DNA of 64,000 bases, taken from Bugula neritina. Taxonomy: Eukaryota > Bryozoa > Gymnolaemata > Cheilostomatida > Bugulidae. Made by a program: the position numbers and the translations under genes. Below the pieces are notes generated by a model, which was not told where the DNA came from, did no database searches, and saw only the letters and a program-made list of their open reading frames with translations. The stretch lies in the NCBI GenBank assembly GCA_964035545.1, contig OZ037771.1:496001-560000 (forward strand), given 5' to 3'. Shown one piece after another: positions 22,801 through 33,820 of the stretch; the stretch's first letter is position 1, and each line of letters opens with the position of its first letter.

Positions 22801-24316
22801 TGTGGGACGCGTGCCAGCAGCTACGATGTAGCATGCGCAGGGCTAAATCGGAGCTCATGTGCACCAACAATGTCAATGCTATTAATTGAGACTTGTTAAT
22901 AATATAGTGCATTACATTGATAGGTACATGTAGAGTAGAGTGGCACAGCAGAGCATTAGAGGTAGTAGTCCATTTAATCTATACAGATACTAATTACACC
23001 TACAGTTTTAATACGAACTAAATAGTATGTCAACCATTTCATCTGAAGTAGTATCATGTGTTCTAGTTGTATCTCAGAGTAGGCAGCTATGTAGTCCTTA
23101 GCGGAGGAGACAACAACTGATAGTTAGAATATAGCTATCAGTAAACTACTTGAGTCACCCAACATGGCTGACAAAGTGTGAAAACAGCCGAGTTATTATT
23201 AACCAGTAATGTATGAGGTAGAGGTGAGTAGAGCATAGCCTGGGTCCAGCTAGTCTATGCTCTGCGTCATGATACACCAATATACTAACAACTGAAGTCC
23301 TTTTCTAGTTATTTCTACAAATTGACTAAATTTATTTAATCTATAAGATTACATATTTTCATCTGTTCTAAGAATGAGATTTATAATATTAAGACTTGAC
23401 ACTTATTTAAGTTCTTTGAGATAAAATTTAAATATAGAACACAGAGTATATAACACAAAGATGTAGAACACAGTCTATATAACACAAAGATATAGAACAC
23501 AGTCTAAATAACACAAAGATATAGAACACAGTCTACATAACACAAAGAGGTAGAACACAGTCTACATAACACAAAGAGGTAGAACACAGTGTAAATAACA
23601 CAAAGGATATAGTGGAGAAAGTTATTGGAACTGTCAATGGTTCAACATGCAAAGTGCACTTTTTATTGAGGAGGGGGTGTAGTGATGAATTAGTGTAATG
23701 CGGGCTATTACCTAGTGCCCGTATCATGATATAGCTAATGGTAGGTCACTCAGCAACAGAGGAATGAAGACATTCAACAGAGAATCTGACAGAGACCTGG
23801 GGAGACTCAACCACACAGGTGAATAAGACAGAATGAGTGTAGACAGCACATTCCAGACAGATGACTAACCTGCTACTGGCTTGATACTCCCTACAGAAGG
23901 TAACTGTTAACATGTCATAACCAGTCTCTACGCAACACCTCCCAGTCACGTTTACTGACAACAGCCAGAAATGTCAGTAAACAAACAGATCATGACAAGA
24001 GATTTAGAAACCACTTGGTTGTGAAAACAAATACTGGCTGAATAATACCTTCCCATAATACACCAGCTGCCAATTAAGAGCTCATGAAATTCAATTTAAA
24101 CTCAAAACAAACTCATCACACAGCTTCAACAACTGAAAGTTACAAAAATACGCAAAAAGAAGGAATTCTATAGAAAAACAAACCAAATAACAAAACAATA
24201 AACTAAAACTGTCAAGTTTAGAATATTGAAGAAAGAAGATGCTGAACTGACAAGATTTACCTCAGAACTTGATTGTCTCTCTTAAGTGAAGACAGAGCAG
24301 CAAATTTCCCGTACAT
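13853..24316 (-). CDS. Cyclic-nucleotide-gated cation channel, alpha-type subunit
   Basis: Thirteen exons: 24316-24261, 21779-21702, 20819-20636, 19623-19487, 19148-18922, 18757-18547, 18450-18233, 17834-17669, 16181-16053, 15251-15062, 14918-14727, 14378-14267, 14175-13853. They sum to 2223 nt, 740 aa, matching the usual CNGA size, and all phases fit. After a divergent N terminus (1-150) come S1-S6: [20 protein letters not shown], the Arg-bearing S4 [19 protein letters not shown], and TNYPNAFR...HWNACFYY. The pore is [14 protein letters not shown], the filter Glu at about 371. The C-linker has [13 protein letters not shown] and [13 protein letters not shown]. The cyclic-nucleotide-binding domain has [27 protein letters not shown] and [13 protein letters not shown]. 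The tail has a leucine-zipper-like coiled coil ([16 protein letters not shown]), as in the CLZ of CNGA subunits. It should form a tetrameric plasma-membrane cation channel opened by cAMP/cGMP in sensory cells. The first exon is short and rests on its ATG, donor and phase only. Confidence 0.93.
14460..14725. repeat. Intronic minisatellite, ~22-bp unit
   Basis: About twelve copies of actgttagtactactcactg-type sequence directly follow the donor of CNG exon 14918-14727. The first bases of the intron (gtaagtagtattaacag) are themselves a diverged copy of the unit (gtgagtagtactaacag). Confidence 0.92.
15268..15925. repeat. Intronic minisatellite, ~30-bp unit, about 21 copies
   Basis: Unit built from aactgtatattatataacac and acagtag, sometimes with an extra aact. 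It sits in the CNG intron upstream of exon 15251-15062 (minus strand). Confidence 0.93.
16190..17235. repeat. Intronic minisatellite, tatatactgtgttaca-type, ~1 kb
   Basis: About sixty 16-19 bp copies (tatatactgtgttaca, with atagactg and gtggtaca variants) fill most of the CNG intron between exons 17834-17669 and 16181-16053, ending just upstream of the acceptor of the latter. Confidence 0.94.
17865..18190. repeat. Intronic minisatellite, ~19-bp unit
   Basis: Copies of cacatacactgacacctgc/t in the CNG intron between exons 18450-18233 and 17834-17669, filling most of it. Confidence 0.93.
18830..18912. repeat. Short intronic repeat, atatactgtcact-type
   Basis: A few imperfect copies of tatatactgtcacta in the CNG intron just downstream of the donor at 18921. 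Confidence 0.75.
19180..19415. repeat. Intronic minisatellite, 21-bp unit, about 11 copies
   Basis: Unit gatgtcacagctagtgtgtg plus t, in the CNG intron just upstream of exon 19148-18922. Confidence 0.93.
19740..19995. repeat. Intronic minisatellite, 22-bp unit, about 11 copies
   Basis: Unit ccagtatattaatacaatat plus at, nearly perfect, in the CNG intron between exons 20819-20636 and 19623-19487. Confidence 0.94.
20015..20515. repeat. Intronic minisatellite, 25-bp unit, about 20 copies
   Basis: Unit tatagttatatactatatac plus actgc, with a tatagcta variant at irregular places. It shares an intron with the 22-bp array at 19740 but is unrelated to it. Confidence 0.95.
20860..21118. repeat. Intronic minisatellite, 41-bp unit, about 6 copies
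   Basis: Unit contains tattactacaccagactctg then ccttatcactataccatgt. It lies just upstream of CNG exon 20819-20636 on the minus strand. Confidence 0.94.
21780..22262. repeat. Intronic minisatellite, 19-bp unit, about 25 copies
   Basis: Unit caacagtgtgtagttaata, with variants agag and agttgat. It begins immediately upstream (minus strand) of CNG exon 21779-21702: the acceptor gttgtag is part of a first, diverged copy. Confidence 0.93.
22263..24260. other. First CNG intron, remainder
   Basis: About 2 kb of AT-rich intron between CNG exons 1 and 2. Positions 23430-23610 hold about eight ~23-bp copies of tagaacacagtctatataac type. The rest shows no coding exon or RNA gene that I can support. 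Confidence 0.7.
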
Positions 24317-25767
24317 TATCAGAGGTACAGTGTGGTGAGAGAGAAGTCACATGAGCTACATGTTGACGCTGCCAAACAACTGGAAAACGGCAGCAGAAGA
24401 TATTATAAGGCAGCAGTGAGCAGGCCACGAGGGATAGAATTCATTATTCCTCAAATCAAATGTATAACCTAATACTGTCTATTGATTTTTTAAGGCTAAT
24501 GTCATCATACTTGGCAAAAAGCAATTAATTCTGCACAGATAGCCAGGCATTAAATCATGACAAGTGGGCATAACTCTGAGTGTATTTCTACTATTGCTAT
24601 TAAATAAACACGTAGCGACATGTTGCTATTTTGCAACACTTTCTGTAACCGACTCTGCATGCAGTGAGCAGGTTTGCACTTCAACTCACCTTGACAGAGC
24701 GAACAGATACAGGCTCCTATCTTCACCTCATACAGTCACCTTACAGCAGGTAACACAGCAAGTCTCTCACTACAAAACTGCCGGACTACACGTACAGATA
24801 AGTGTTGACAATCAACTGGTGTCACTTCAACATTATAACTTCTGTCAACATTTAGTAAAGCAAGCACACTCAGGCTATCATAGCCCTAGCCTCTCAAAGA
24901 GGAAATGGCACACAGCCAAGCTGCATGTTTAAACCGGTAAAACTTTGAATTCTACTTTAACTAAAAACTCTTGAAAATACTGAAAATCTATAGCAATCTA
25001 CTTTTATTTCACATAGAATAGAATATAGATGAAAGGTCATTCGTTTCACATACTAGTCAAGTGTTTATTGAGTTTCATGTACAATAGATATACTCGTGTG
25101 CACAAGTATATTATACCTCGTATTACATACATTATAACCTAGCATACGGGTTAAATGATAGTCGACACGTATAATTGTCATAAAACAAAAATTTCTTTTT
25201 CAATATAAAGTGGAGATTGAATCAAATTCAAAGATCACTAAATTTAAGGTTTTGCTATTTGATGGCTAAACTAATAAGCAAGTACATGTTAACCATTAGC
25301 ATAGTGATATACACTAAGAGTCAACTCACTGTATACTAAGAGTCAACTCACTGTAAACTAAGAGTCAACTCACTGTATACTAAGATTCAACTCACTGTAT
25401 ACTAATAGTCAACTCACTGTATACTAAGAGTCAACTCACTGTACACTAAGAGTCAACTCACTGTACACTAAGAGTCAACTCACTGTACACTAAGAGTCAA
25501 CTTACTGTATACTAAGAGTCAACTCACTGTATACTAAGAGTCAACTCACTGTATACTAAGAGTCAACTCACTGTATACTAAGAGTCAACTCACTGTATAC
25601 TAAGAGTCAACTCACTGTATACTAAGAGTCAACTTACTGTATACTAAGAGTCAACTCACTGTATACTAAGAGTCAACTCACTGTATACTAAGAGTCAACT
25701 CACTGTACACTAAGAGTCAACTCACTGTATACTAAGAGTCAACTCACTGTATACTAAGAGTCAACTA
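24317..25767. other. Gap upstream of CNG and downstream of the zinc-finger gene
   Basis: The CNG 5' flank should hold its promoter; no clear TATA box was seen. A plus-strand frame at 24564-24932 begins hydrophobically but has no ATG or splice support. Positions 25300-25767 hold about 21 copies of a 22-bp unit (actaagagtcaactcactgt plus at), which reaches the stop of the zinc-finger gene. Confidence 0.7.
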
Positions 25768-28700
25768 TTAAGCACTAAAGAGAGGCTGTATTTCAGTCAA
25801 TCCTGTAGCCTCAGTGGAAAGTCTGTAAGTTTGAGTAGTGGTAGCAGAGCCACCCTTCTCTGGCAGCATACTAGACTGTGAACCTGAAAGTTTTAAAACT
25901 TGGTGATAGTTTGACAGCCACTGTTTGACCTAAGGCTTTAAGCTAAGAGACACTACCTACACATCCTGCTTTTCAACAACTTTACAGTATGAATATAAAG
26001 TTTAAAAACTTACAGCATATAAACCCAACATTTGAGTATGCTTTAAGAGTTATGCTCACTTGCTCATCATTTAGAATCAAGGGGCTGAAAGACTAAACAT
26101 TTTACCATTTGTAAACGAGGTAAGGCTTCCACTGCAGGTAAAACTTGTCATCCCAGTTTCAATTCTAGTGTTTGCAGGTGCTTGGCAGGTGTCAGCTGCC
26201 ACAAGTTTCTGGTGACAGGTGTCACCTGGTGTCTGATGAAACAGCCTGTCTTCAGCTGCAGACAGAGGAAGGGGGAACTCGGTATCAGCATGTGTCTCTG
26301 CTTCGTGAGCAGCCAGTTTGTTTACGTCTTCAAATGTCTCTCCACAAATGCACTGATATCCACTGACCTAGATACAAACAAGCTGACCTAGATACAAACA
26401 AGCTGACCTAGATACAAACAAGTTGACTTAGATACTAACAAGCTGACCTAGATACAAACATGCTGACCTAGATACAAACATGCTGACCTAGATACAAACA
26501 TGCTGACCTAGATACAAACATGCTGACCTAGATACCAACAAGCTGACCTAGATACTAACAAGCTGACCTAGATACATATATGCTGACCTAGATACAAACA
26601 TGCTGATCTAGATACAAACATGCTGACCTAGATACAAACAAGCTGACCTAGATACTAACAAGCTGACCTAGATACTAACAAGCTGACCTAGATACTAACA
26701 TATCTCAGACCAGGTAGACGACTCACCACAGAGTCTGTGAGATCAAGGCCCGTAACTTGAGACGTGGAGGAGAGAAAAGTCTTCTCCTCAGCAGTGCCGT
26801 CATACATCTGCAGGTGCTTGTAGTGGTTGTGTCGGTTCAGGTCCGCCTCCGAGACAAACAGTAGAGAGCAAATCCTACACACAGCCTTTAGCTGGTCCTG
26901 TGAAACACACAAACAATGCTATACTGTAGTATACTATAATATACTGTGACTATGATATATAGCATAATACAATAAACAATAATATTATATAGTATAAAAT
27001 AACAAACAATAGTATAATTTGATTAACTATAACATATCACAATACAACATATAATTATGATACAACAGAATAAAAGGTAACATTATTCAACCAGGTGACT
27101 ACAATAACATATTACTCTATCAGGTGAGAAGTAGTAATATGATAATATATAGCTAGAGTATCAAGAGAAGATAACACCAGCTAAGGATATCACACAACCA
27201 ATAATACTATAAAAGATCCATTAGAATAGACTTGGGCTGAAGATAAACACCTTGTGCACGACTCTACAGTGCTTGTACACTGCACCAGCCGACTTGAACG
27301 TCTTCACACAGAACTGGCACTTGATAGCTGAGAGTTTGGAGCTGTGACTTGCTAATTGGTGCTTCTTCAACCCTTGACTTTGAGCAAACCTTTTCTTACA
27401 AATCTAAAGTATATAATACACTATACAGTATATAATATCACTATACAGTATATAATAACACTATACAGTATATAATATCACTATACAGTATATAATAACA
27501 CTATACAGCATATAATAACACTATACAGTATATAATATCACTATACAGTATATACATACTATCACTATAAAGTATATAATAACACTGTACAGTATATAAT
27601 ATCACTGTACACTGTCATACCGTACAACTGTAGTTCTTAGTCTTAGAGTGGGTTCTCTCGTGAGCTCTCAAGTCTTTACTAGTGTAGAATGCTCTGGAAA
27701 TAACAAACAATACAGGAAACATACCAACATAGAACACACAATATTCTCTATACAATACTTGCACAGCGTATCAGAGTATCTCCATATAGCGTGTCATATA
27801 CTACCAACTGTAAGCTACATGTATATTCAGCTCACTATAGCATGTGGTATGCAAGGATATGAAACACAGGTAGAGAGAGAGTATACCTGGAGCAGGTAGA
27901 GAGAGAGAATACCTGGAGCAGGTAGAGAGAGAGTATACCTGGAGCAGGAGAGGCACTGGTGATCCCGCACTCCCTTGTGAGCTCGTAAATGCTCAGTGAG
28001 TCGGACTTTCTGTAGGAACGCAGCACCACACATGTCACAGACGTAGTCCCGCACACCACTGTGCACCTTGACGTGGTTGTCCAACCCTGACTTGGTTGTA
28101 TAACACTTGTCACATGTCTGAAATAGAGAGAAGGCACAGAGGTGAAAGAGAGAGTTCCTCCACCTTTACACAGCCAAAACACAGATACTCTCTCTCAATA
28201 CATCATGCAATAAAATGACGTAAACTTTATTCTGAATTTTTGATAAAACTAGAGCATTTTTCATCATACACAACTCAAAGTAAATGGAATTATCCTCTCT
28301 CTACACACAACTCAAAGTAAATGGAATTATCCTCAAACATCTCAAAGTAAACACAGCCGATACAAGGAATAAACTTCCCACTCCAATATTCCTCACTGAG
28401 TTTATAAACAGAGAGACAATACCTGACACTGGAATGGTTTGTTGTTTTGGTGAACGCCACTGATATGTAAATTCAACGATCTCTTCGACTTGAAATCTTT
28501 TTCACAGAGAACACATTTGAAGGTCAATGAAGAATTGTGAGTATTTCTCACATGACTGAGCAAAGATCTTTTAGACGTGAAGCGCTTTTGGCAGAGGTGG
28601 CATTCCACTCTGAAATAGTCAAAAAGAGAGACATAAACAATTACCTGTATACACATGTCAACTACTGACATGTACTACAATGTACTTGCATTCACGTGTC

Positions 28701-31700
28701 AACTACTGACATGTACTACAATGTACTTGTATTCACATGTCAACTACTGACATGTACTACAATGTACTTGTATTCACGTGTCAACTACTGACATGTACTA
28801 CAATGTACTTGCATTCACATGTCAACTACTGACATGTACTACAATGTACTTGTATTCACGTGTCAACTACTGACATGTAGCTTCATGTATTTGTGTTTAC
28901 ACTTTGACTCACAACTCATGCTGCTGATGTGTTTTAGTAAAGTGATTTTGTAGAGTTGTCAGCTCCTGGTAAGTCTGTTCACAAAGGCGACACCGGAATA
29001 TTCTGGAAGACAGGTGGAATTCCCTTGCATGAGTTAGCAGACTCTCCTCACTGGAGTAACCTTTCCCACAGAGTGAGCAGAGATAGCGTGTCCGTCTCCA
29101 TTGCTCCAGGGTAACTACAAGCATGTGTTGGAGTGTGAGAGTAGACTGAGTCCCCAACAGACATCACATGATTGGTATGACCTGGTCTACAGGCTATGGT
29201 GCAGCTGAAGGTAGTGAAAGGGTCTAAAGTAAATTATATACACATTTTCACCTGTACATAATATAGATCCAACTCAAACTATACTTTAATCATATGATTA
29301 TTGTGAATATTCAAGTCCAGGGCCACTAAAACACTCCGTTTGACATTTAAACAATTCTATAAATTAAAATACTCAACTATTTTATGACTCAATACTAGTC
29401 CAATCACTAGTCTCCAAACATACCATTCAAGTGTTGAGTAGAGACTACGGATTGATAGCATTCTCCCTGCTCGTGTATTCTAAGAGCTGATTGGTCAGTG
29501 TACATTTCATGACACAAGTAGCACCTGCTGTCAAAGCCTAGGCAGTCAGGTGAAGACAGGTGTCTTTTATACCCAGCAGTAGAACTACAAACCACAGAAC
29601 AACATTTCAACTCCAAACAGTCCTGGCAAGTAACACACTGTGCTAGCATAAGTAGACACAAGTAGATGAGCTAACTTGAATATGACGTGGCAGTCCGTAC
29701 ACTCAAACATCTTCCTCGTCTCATCTGAAACAATCGACACTTCCTGTACGATCTCTACGGGTGCTGGACAGCTTTCCGACTCTACAAACACAGAGTGAGT
29801 GTCACTATACAGAGTAAGAGTACAGAGTCACTATACAGAGTAAGAGTACAGAGTCACTATACAGAGTACAGAGTCACTATACAGAGTACAGAGTCACTAT
29901 ACAGAGTAAGAGTACAGAGTCACTATACAGAGTACAGAGTAAGAGTACAGAGTCACTATACAGAGAAAGCAAGCAGGAGTGGAATGTATACCTTCTTCTC
30001 CATCTGATGATGTCAGATAGACACCTTGTTGTGATGTCATCAGAGGATAACCCGATGATGTCACTGAAGAGCTCCTCAATGATGTCACAAGGGAATTCAC
30101 TACAGATGTCGTGGTGTTGTCAGGAGGAGCGTTGTGGTTATTTGTCTAAAAACATTACCAACTGGTAGTTAGGCTTATATTTACCATGTATACTGTCAGG
30201 TAATATACACTACCAACTACCAGGTAATATATACTACCAACTACCAGGTAATATACACTACCAACTACCAGGTAATATACACTACCAACTACCAGGTAAT
30301 ATACACTACCAACTACCAGGTAATATATACTACTAACTACCAGGTAATATACACTACCAACTACCAGGTAATATACACTACCAACTACCAGGTAATATAC
30401 ACTACCAACTACCAGGTAATATATACTAACAACTACCAGGTAATATACACTACCAACTACCAGGTAATATACACTACCAACTACCAGGTAATATACACTA
30501 CCAACTACCAGGTAATATACACTACCAACTACCAGGTAATATACACTACCAACTACCAGGTAATATACACTACCAACTACCAGGTAATATACACTACCAA
30601 CTACCAGGTAATATACACTACCAACTACCAGGTAATATACACTACCAACTACCAGGTAATATACACTACCAACTACCAGGTAATATACACTACCAACTAC
30701 CAGGTAATATACACTACCAACTACCAGATAATATACACTACCAACTACCAGGTAATATACACTACCAGGTAATATACACTACCAACTACCAGGTAATATA
30801 CACTACCAGGTAATATACACTACCAACTACCAGGTAATATACACTACCAGGTAATATACACTACCAACTACCAGGTAATATACACTACTAACTACCAGGT
30901 AATACACAGTTGCTACCTGCTCACTCTGAAGCAGCTTCTTCTGATACAGTCGCAGGCTGTGCCGAGGTTCTCCCGTTAGCTCATAAACTAGAGGGCAGCT
31001 CTCACTCGTACTACTGGTAGGAACTGAGTCTATTTGTTACACAAAAAGAGCACAGATACTAATTTATGAAACACATATAGAAAGTTTCACGAGTTTTAAA
31101 ATGAAGTCTCTGTTGATTATAAATAATCCAGCTCAAAGTCAATGATATTTACACAAAAACCTAGACGACAATACTGCATTTAGCTACCTGCAGTGGAGGT
31201 GGGTGGAGATGAATTGGGGTCTTTCTGCAGAAGACGGAGAGTTTTTGTTCTAGGTCTACCTTTACCAAAGTGAACAATGGGCAACCCCCTGAAGTCTAGC
31301 CCTATGACCTTGTACCTCTGTGACTCGAGTTGGCTCGCTGATACCCAGCCTCCCCTGTCATCTCGATACATAGAAGTATTATCTGAAATATTATTCTATA
31401 CAGAGTATCTCCAACTTGCATGTGATAAAAGACAGCCATATTGAAACGCACATGCCACAGAGAAAGACAGGCACAGGCTCTGCATACCTGTAAGAGTCGA
31501 ATCCCAGCTTACTTCACTATCAACACCTTCTGCTGATGATTTTCTAAATTTTTTAGCCTTAAGCTTGGACTGAAGCTCAGGGCGCACATTGAGAACTTTA
31601 CTGAGCAACTTTTCCAGTTGATCACTAGGAACATTCAGCAACTTTTCTTCCAAGCTAGCCTCTGATGATGGAGTGTGAAAAGGAACTTTCTCTGATTTGT

Positions 31701-31707
31701 CCTCCAT
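25768..31707 (-). CDS. C2H2 multi-zinc-finger protein, 763 aa
   Basis: Fourteen exons: 31707-31488, 31382-31188, 31029-30917, 30145-29992, 29781-29676, 29584-29424, 29114-28913, 28609-28423, 28117-27939, 27693-27621, 27403-27251, 26897-26727, 26367-26106, 25883-25768. Phases agree throughout (2292 nt). The start is the first ATG (MEDKSEKVPF). The N-terminal third has no fingers and holds an AT-hook-like core (GKGRPRTK) in exon 2. About thirteen fingers follow: two C2HC-like (CTDCHVIF, CYLCHEMY), then C2H2 units including YLCSLCGKGYSSEESLLTH, FKCVLCEKDFKSKRSLNLH, YVCDMCGAAFLQKVRLTEH and YSCTICKKRFAQSQGLKKH; the last (YQCICGETF) has C-x-C spacing. Fingers are often split between exons, unlike KRAB-type clusters coded in one exon. 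Likely a nuclear DNA-binding regulator; no ortholog is recognised. Confidence 0.88.
26362..26702. repeat. 20-bp minisatellite made of acceptor-like sequence, about 17 copies
   Basis: Unit ctagatacaaacaagctgac. On the minus strand each copy reads tatctaggtcagc, almost the same as the acceptor of zinc-finger exon 26367-26106 (tatctag|gtcagtgg). The array touches that acceptor and spans the intron to exon 26897-26727. Confidence 0.92.
27405..27612. repeat. Intronic minisatellite, actatacagtatataataac-type
   Basis: About ten ~20-bp copies between zinc-finger exons 27693-27621 and 27403-27251, filling nearly the whole intron. Confidence 0.9.
27867..27950. repeat. Three-copy ~26-bp repeat holding the splice donor of exon 9
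   Basis: On the minus strand ctccaggtatactctctc recurs near 27940, 27920 (diverged, gtattc) and 27896. The first copy is the real donor of zinc-finger exon 28117-27939; the others are downstream copies. Confidence 0.85.
28635..28885. repeat. Intronic minisatellite, ~41-bp unit, about 6 copies
   Basis: Unit contains tgtcaactactgacatgtac and tacaatgtacttgtattcac. It fills the intron between zinc-finger exons 29114-28913 and 28609-28423. Confidence 0.93.
29800..29965. repeat. Intronic repeat, agagtcactatacagagta-type
   Basis: About nine irregular copies of 16-26 bp between zinc-finger exons 30145-29992 and 29781-29676. Confidence 0.88.
30185..30905. repeat. Intronic minisatellite, 24-bp unit, about 30 copies
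   Basis: Unit aactaccaggtaatatacac plus tacc, nearly perfect. It starts a few bases downstream of the donor of zinc-finger exon 31029-30917 on the minus strand. Confidence 0.95.
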
Positions 31708-33820
31708 AGTGGAAGTCAAGCCCTAATCTAATACCAGCAGAGAGCAGCAGTGATATAAGTAGCCTACAATAAGATATTTGTTAGTTATCCTAATAACAAG
31801 ATAAACCAGCTTGGTGCCATCAGCTAATTTAATTACAAAGGCAGATAAATTTAATTCCATTGAGTGGTGCATAAATAACACAATATTCAGTGCACATGAT
31901 AATATAACTATAAATTCCCTATAAAATAAATATGACCTCCTATTTTATTTTAAAACTGTGTGCTCAGTTATTTATATCGAATGAAAGGCAACAATCAATT
32001 CAAATTTGCCACTGGTTAGCATTGGTTGAACCAGTATTAGACATTATAATTATGATTAGAAGTTTTCCATTCTAGTTACTAGCCCCCTAGTGTAAGCCTT
32101 GTTATTTTTGACTCAAATTAAAAATGAAATCGAAAGTTATTGCTAAGTTGCTATCAAAATCATGTTCCTATTGAAGTTATATACTTAGAATTACCTTTTA
32201 CTTTTCCACTTAGTATCAATATTATATAATATTAATGTTAGTAAATAACTAATCGCTAACAGTAACTCTTACTCTAAGTCTAATTTTAGGCATATAGTAA
32301 TCAAGTTTGACAGCAGGTTAAACATAAAATTAAATAATAAAATTAATGTATTTAAAACTTGAACTATCCTTATTATTATGACTCAAAGATATTATTATTA
32401 AATTTATTATCATAATAATAAAATAAATATAACTTACATTTATTTTATTATTATAAGTAATACTAATAGTAATATTAATACTAATAGTAATACTAATATC
32501 ACAAGTTTCAAGTTTATCAATCAGTAGTACTAGTCTAGTAATATTACTATTAGTATTAGTATTACTATTAGTATTAGTATTACTATTAGTATTAGTTATC
32601 TGCTAACTTTAACCATTAAATTTAACACTAATACTAATTCTGAGTAATAATCTTGAGCAATTCACTAATACTAATAGTAATACTAATAGTAATAATCATA
32701 TTCGCATTTAATTTTATATCGAATTCAATGAATAAATAATAATACAAAATAAAAATTGAATACTAAAAATAAAGTAAAAGTGAAAGTATAGTAAAACTAA
32801 AAGTAAATCACTAGATGTAATTTCGAATGCCCATTCTGATTCTGAGTAAAAGTAAAATACTAAATACTAATACTAATACTAATAGTAATAGTAATACTAA
32901 CCCTATTACTAATACTAATACTAATACTAAGAGTAATACTAATAGTAATACTAATAGTATTACCTATTACATTTACTATTAGTATTAGTAATAGCCAATA
33001 GGTAATAGGGTTATTACATAATTATTAAAAAAAAATGCAATTGCTAATCATATAAACGCTTTATACAAAAATAGTTTAATATCATAACAGTTTGAGAATA
33101 TTAAAAGTAGTGTTAATAAAAAAAATCAAATTAAAATTAATGTCTTGGAGTTGGTAACACAGCTCCTTACGCAAAGCTATCTGCTGCAGAGCAATTGAGT
33201 TTAACCTTGACCCGAAAGCCTAAATTCCGTCGTTAGATTGGGGAATATTCCTTTCTATGGTTAGAATTCGTTTCTTTTAAGTCATCTCCTCGTGCTGCAA
33301 AAACTCTTGCGCAATAAATTAAGCTTCGTTTAGAATTATGTACATGATCTTTTAAAATGTTTACTTTTAAAAAGTTCATACTCTACTATACGCATATAAT
33401 TATCAACACTAAAAAATATGAATTGCTATTGGATCCCCCATCATTACCTCCTTTTGGGTGATGCCCCATATTTTTCTACTTCTTATTACACTTGTTTGAT
33501 GAAATGAAATAAAACAAATAAAAACAAATTTTAACAAGATGTCATCATAAGCCTAAAAAATTGCTCCATTATACATAATTTGTATTTTAAACATAATCTA
33601 AGAGCTTAATTAACATACTTTTGAGATAATTATATGCAAAGCAATAATAGTCACCATAAATAGTCACATATCACCATGGTAACTTCTCCCTGATTAGTTA
33701 AATAGGAAGAGGGTGTGCAGCAAGCATGTCACTGCTGTGGAATGTTGCCTTATAATGGTAGAATCTCAACTCAGTCATCTCATAAGTTGAAAGTTGTTCT
33801 TTAGAAAGGAGTAAACAAAT
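31708..33820. other. Divergent intergenic region, very AT-rich
   Basis: This separates the start of the zinc-finger gene (minus) from that of the WAP gene (plus), so both promoters should lie here. Positions 32450-33010 carry dispersed tactaatagtaata and attagtattactat blocks in both orientations that could fold back on each other. A GC-richer patch at 33140-33320 is not repetitive and shows no coding frame. No RNA gene was recognised. Confidence 0.65.

Noticed and set aside
24564-24932. A 122-residue plus-strand frame with a hydrophobic start
   Set aside because: No ATG at its beginning, no nearby splice partner and no recognisable domain; it lies in the CNG 5' flank.
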